NCBI GenBank assembly: GCA_963932145.1
Contig: OZ010613.1
Coordinates: forward strand, 44,435,341 to 44,499,340
DNA: 64,000 nt
Direction: 5' to 3'
Origin: Acanthosepion lycidas
Lineage: Eukaryota > Mollusca > Cephalopoda > Sepiida > Sepiidae
Shown here: positions 37,274 through 43,211 of the stretch, one piece after another
Layout: each line of letters opens with the position of its first letter
Numbering within the stretch: the stretch's first letter is position 1
The notes under the pieces: model-generated
The model's database searches: none
What the model was told of the DNA's origin: nothing
Seen by the model: only the letters and a program-made list of their open reading frames with translations
Translations under genes and position numbers: made by a program

Positions 37274-40200
37274 TTTTTCTTTAAGTTTCAAATAGACAGG
37301 GAAGAATGTTCTTTCCCTTTCAGAGAAAGCTCTACCCAGTGCATCCTTATTCTAAACACCCCTTTTATTAAAATTTCCTAACACCTTAATTTATGCTGCA
37401 AGCATTATAATTTTTTTCTAGTATTGAAAATTATTAAAAATTATATATAAAAAAAAAAATTTCATCCACTCCTTTTATTCTACCTCATTAATTTGAAACT
37501 CATGTATGTATGTGTGTCTATACAACACCCACTCTTCAATGAACATGAATTGTTTTTACACTTTAATGTCCTTAGTCCTTAAAGAATAGATTATGCAGCT
37601 GTAATTTTAATGCAAATATCAAATATTCAAAATGTTATTTAGAACATGTTTATTTATTATTTATTTTACAAAAAACACTGGCTTGTTTTTGTTTTGTTTT
37701 TTATTTTAATCAAATCTTAATTTTTTCTGTACATAATGGTTTTTCATTGCGCTTAAGAACTGACAAAAGAAATAAAAAATTTAAGGCAGCCTCAGACGAT
37801 CTTGTTTGATTGGTTGATTTTGTTTAGTGACATATCAACATCTCTATAGATTATTTAATGCCAAAATCTAAATATTTTGAACACAATTTTAATACCTTCA
37901 ACTACAGATAAAATATATTGTTGGTAATTTCACTATATAAAAATGTATTGCTGGTATTTTTAGTATAAAAATATATTTTTATACTTTCATAATGTTTTGT
38001 TTTTGTTTTTGTTTAGGGTTCACTACTTGCTTATAGCTGTGGCCCTAACAGATGCTACCATCCTGAGTGAGGAGAACAGTAATTAATACGTGGTTCCATG
38101 CGTCTCAAAACCTCCAATCTCAGGTCTGGCTGCTAGATTAGAAGACCATGTTTAATTTCATTGCTGTCGAATACTCTCATGTAATTTAATAATTAAGCTA
38201 ATAAAGTAGAAAGTTTCATGTTAACTAACAATTCAAATTGAAAGCAAAGAAATTTGCTCTGCAAAAAAATGAAGTATCAAAAGGTCATTTTTTCCCCCCA
38301 TGACACCACTTTTATTTTAAATACCTTCACTCTTCGGCGGGGTTTATTGTTTTAAAAAGTGATGATTAGAATTTTAATAAAATCTAAACATATGAGGAAA
38401 GTGAATTTATACATTTTTTTTTTGTTCCTGTGAATTTATAACAAAAATATTAAACACTATTTATTTATTAGATTATTTATTTACAAGAATAATTTAATAT
38501 TTACAATATTTTAAAAACAAATAAAATTGTATTAAGACTAATATAATGCAATATTTATCATTTACCAATTTATAAAGAAATAAACATAAAAACAATTTTT
38601 TATTCATAAATTTTTAAACATCTACTAATATATTAAAATATATTTAACCAACTATAAGTAAATCCTTATTATTTACCATTTTATAAAATTTGAATCAATT
38701 GACAATTATCGAATATTTTGCCAACCATTCTAATAAGCAATATAATAGTGTAAATAAACAATCTAATAAATAAATAGTGTTTTTTTTATTTTTTTTTTGT
38801 TGTCAATTCTCAACAAAGAAAATGTATAAATTAATTTTCATATGTTTAGGTTTTATTACAATCAGTGATTGCTTTTTAAACAATAAACAAACATTGCCAA
38901 AGAGTGAAAGTAGTAAAATAAAAGTAGTGTCATAGAAAAAAAAACATCCTTTGATGCCATTTTTTTGGCAGGCACAAAGGTCCATATTTACCTAAATTTC
39001 AAGGGATCTTAACAATAATTATGCTTAATAAAGAAATAAAGAACATCATTATATCCCAAAGAGAAAAGAACATTCTTTTTCAGTGGCCACTTTCACAATA
39101 TCATACATAATAGTTTTATCATAATCATATTGGTTTGCAGTATAATAAAGATTTTTCTTTCAGATTTTATTTGGTAGAGTTGCCAGCCACTGTATATCTG
39201 AAAGAGGAGAGAAGATTCTAACTCATTGTTTAGTTTCACAGTATCTCTACAAAAGATAGTAGTTTCATAATAACTATATTGGTTTGCCACATCATGAAAA
39301 GTCTTCTTTTTTTCTTTTTTTTTTTCCCCTCCTTTCAGATATTGTCTGGTGGAGTTGCCAGTAACCAATTTTTGGTGAAGCACTTGAGAAAACTCTGTGA
39401 TCAGTACAACTGTCGACTTGTATGTCCACCTCCCAAACTTTGCACAGACAATGGCATCATGATTGCTTGGTAAGCATTGATTTCTTCATGTGGACCTATG
39501 AAACAGAGACAAACAAAAAGTAAAAAAAAACTTTTGTCAATAGAATAAATTGCTGTAATTATAATCGTACCTCTCAACATTGTTTCTAAGATAATGTCCA
39601 TCTGCAAGTTTCTTATAAATGCGTGTCTGTCAGGCTGTAATTATTTTGCAAGTAACTAAAAAGGAAAACTATGGGCAAATTCAATAGCTTAACCTCTTAA
39701 TATTTAAGATGTAAAGTAATGGTTAGTAAGGCTAATTTGGTTGATCATAACAAATGAGTGATATTTTCGATCCTCATTGGGCACCCAGTACAAAATTCAA
39801 CATAAAATCAATCAATCTAACCTAAATAATAGAAGTAATCTAAAATAAATAATTGCTCAGCATCAGGTAACTGTTAGCAAAGCTAATCTGATTGACCATT
39901 ATAAGTAATTTTAATCCTTACAGGGTATGCTATACAAAATTCAACATTACAAGGGTTGACATATTGTAAAATCAATCAACCTAACATCACCTAAATATTC
40001 TAAAATGAATTATAGAGGTACCACTGCATGGTATAATTGTTAGCAAGGCTAGTTTAGTTGCTCATGACAGTGGTTTTTAATCCTTATTGGGTACCTTTAA
40101 CATTAACTAACCCGACAATGTGTCATAAAATCAATCTAACCTAAATAATAGAAATAACCTAAAATAAATAATAGAGGTGCTTTGGCATGGAGCAATGGTT

Positions 40201-43149
40201 AGCAAGGCTAGTTTGGTTGCCCATAACAATGGAGTAATGTTTTCAATCATCATTGGGTACCCAGTTCAAATTTCAACATTAAATGACCCAAACAAAGGTT
40301 GAAATGTCATAAAATCAATCTAACCTAAATAATAGAAATCTAAAATAAATAATACCTATGCCTCTGCATCAAGTAATGGTTAACGAGGCTAGTCTGGTTG
40401 CTTATTAGTGAGTTTGAGCCTCACAGGGTGTCAAGAAGCATAAAATCAATCAACTAATCTCTTTAAACTGTGATAGAATTATGGATACTTTTGGTTGGAT
40501 TGCCATGAAGAAAAACATATTTAGGGATATAATATAAAAACAAACGGTCAGTACATTGTGGTGGTGTTTGTAGTTAATGTTATTAAGTGTTGGCTTTTTC
40601 TTTTTTATTATTAGGGCTTTCATTATTTTGAATCTTTTTTTACAGGTGAATGAGGTTATTATGCTTGTATTTTCTACTATATGCCTATCCAGATGACTTA
40701 TGTTACTCCTGTCCGACCACAGCTCTATTAGAACCCATTTAAACACACACAAAAATTACCAAACTCCATCTGAAACATATTAGTAGAAAATAAGCAGAAA
40801 CATACTTAAATTCTATTAAGTACTATTAAGTATATAAGTGCTACTGATAAGGAATAATATGTATATTTATTAATATATATATTTTGGAAAATTCAGTTTA
40901 TTAAACTGTAAAGATTGATGCTCTCATTCGTCCTTGGCACTAGTATTTTCTCTTTATCATATCACATGGAAAGTGTGGCCAGTGTAACCGTTAAAAATGT
41001 AGAAATTGAAATCAGCATGCTGAATTCAATTTCTGGTTGATTCTGTTTCATTCACTTTGCACTAATGCCCTTGGAAAAAAATATGAATCCATCTTCTGCT
41101 AGCTAGTGATTAAATAGCAGGGCTGACTAGACTCTCTTGTTTTGAGGTAGTAACCAGTTTAGGAGAAGGAAAACTGAAGAATGGGCCCTTTTAGACTATC
41201 TTGCTCTAGATGCACCACATGTGGTGCTCCTATGACCCTAATGGGTTACAGGAATTGTGATGTGATAAGACATGGAATGAAATAGTTGTACATTTACACC
41301 AAAAGTAGTAAGCAGTATGTTTAATGGAGAGTAAATGTGTTAAAATATTTAAATTTAAAAAATAAGTGTAAAATTAATTAGTCACATTAATCTGACATAA
41401 AAAGAAATTCTCAACAGATTCTCTTTAATCAAGCCAATGTCAAAAGTTTTTTTTTTCATGAAATGATTAATATTAACTTTTCTTCTCTAAGAATTTCTGT
41501 AATGCTAATTTTCAGGAATGGAATGGAAAAGTTGGTACGTGGATTGGGTGTGGCTGAAGACCCTGAAAAAGTAGACATTCAAGCCAAGTGAGTGAAATAT
41601 AAACTGGTGATGTGTTTGCAGTTTAGTCATTTATGAACCTTTCATTCTGTTATTAACCCATTCATGCCCACCAATCCATTTTTGTGATGGTCGGCATTAA
41701 TGGATTACAGGTAGAAACTTATATCGCATATTTATTTTATAAAGCTATAAGGAAGACCAGATTTTTCAGAAACATCTAGATTTTTTTTTTTTATGAACCT
41801 CTCATTAATACTAAATTTTTTTTATGTCTAATATATATATATATGTTTGAATAAAAACAGACCACTTTAAGGTTCCATGTAATAAGTTATTTCACCACAA
41901 CCCCTTTAACAGGGCTCTGGATCATCAGACTTTACTTCCAAAAGTTGAAATGAAAAATGAAAAGAAATTCACACGTTTTTGATGGACCTCATCAAGCATA
42001 TGTAAAATTAATGAAGTGGGGAAGTAAGGTGGGAGAGAAGATAAGATATGAGTGGGTTAGGTGTACCATTTCTTATCTTAGAAATATCTGCTCTGAATCT
42101 TACATTGAGCTCTCTGGATATCATCCTCCTTGGGTCTACCCATGCGGATTACCTAGTTTTGCATAAACTAATATATATATATATATATATAGTACAGGTA
42201 ATTGATCCGTTGGTATATAATCCAGGTGGATCCTAGTAATATTAATTATTAAAACTGATCCACCGAAAGCTCAGTGTATTTGTATTTTTTACAGCAAAAA
42301 AAAACAAAAAAAAAAAAGAACAATTTACCTCAACATCTTATCAATGATTGACAGACAATAAATGCGTGTAAATCACCACTAATGTTTTTTTTTTTAAATT
42401 CATTTCTCTGTTATTTTCACCTTAAAGTAAATAATATTTTTTTAAATCAGCTAAGTTTCAGAAAAGTATATTTTATTTTTGGAAGAATTTTTTAATAAAG
42501 AAAAATTAATTGCAATAACAGATGACTAAAAAAGGGCACTAATCAGCTATTTTTAGCCCCCAACAAATAAATCGACTCCAGTAGAATTTCTGTTTGAAAT
42601 AAACTACAGAGTATTTTGCTTACTGAAAATAGTAAAATTTCATCCTTTAGCTTTCAATTAAAGCTAAAATGAAAGCTTTTTAATTTTTAAAATTAATTTT
42701 AAACCTTTAGTATCGCAAATTAGTGGAGGTACTTAATATAGACATATTATGTCTATATATTTTTATAATAATCTTTTTAGTTTTCTAGTCATTTTACTGA
42801 TGTTAAGATGAAATTCATCAAGGAAGGTGCCATATTTTTTTCTTAACCCAAGTATTTTTGATTTCCTCAGGGGTGAATTACAAAGACAAACTTATTGTAT
42901 CCTTGATTGTTGTGATGGTGATTTTTAAAAAACACGCATGAATGTTACAATAAATTTGTCTTTGTAATTCACCCCTGAGGATGATCTTGAAGAAAATCAA
43001 AAGTACTTGGGTAAGAAAAAATTCTGGCACTTTCCTTGATTAATTTCATATTAACATCAAGAAATTGATTAGAAAACTAGAAAGAATTATTATAATAAAT
43101 AGACATATGTCTATATTATCCAATGAAACATGTTTAAATGAAGATATGT

Positions 43150-43211
<62 letters not shown>

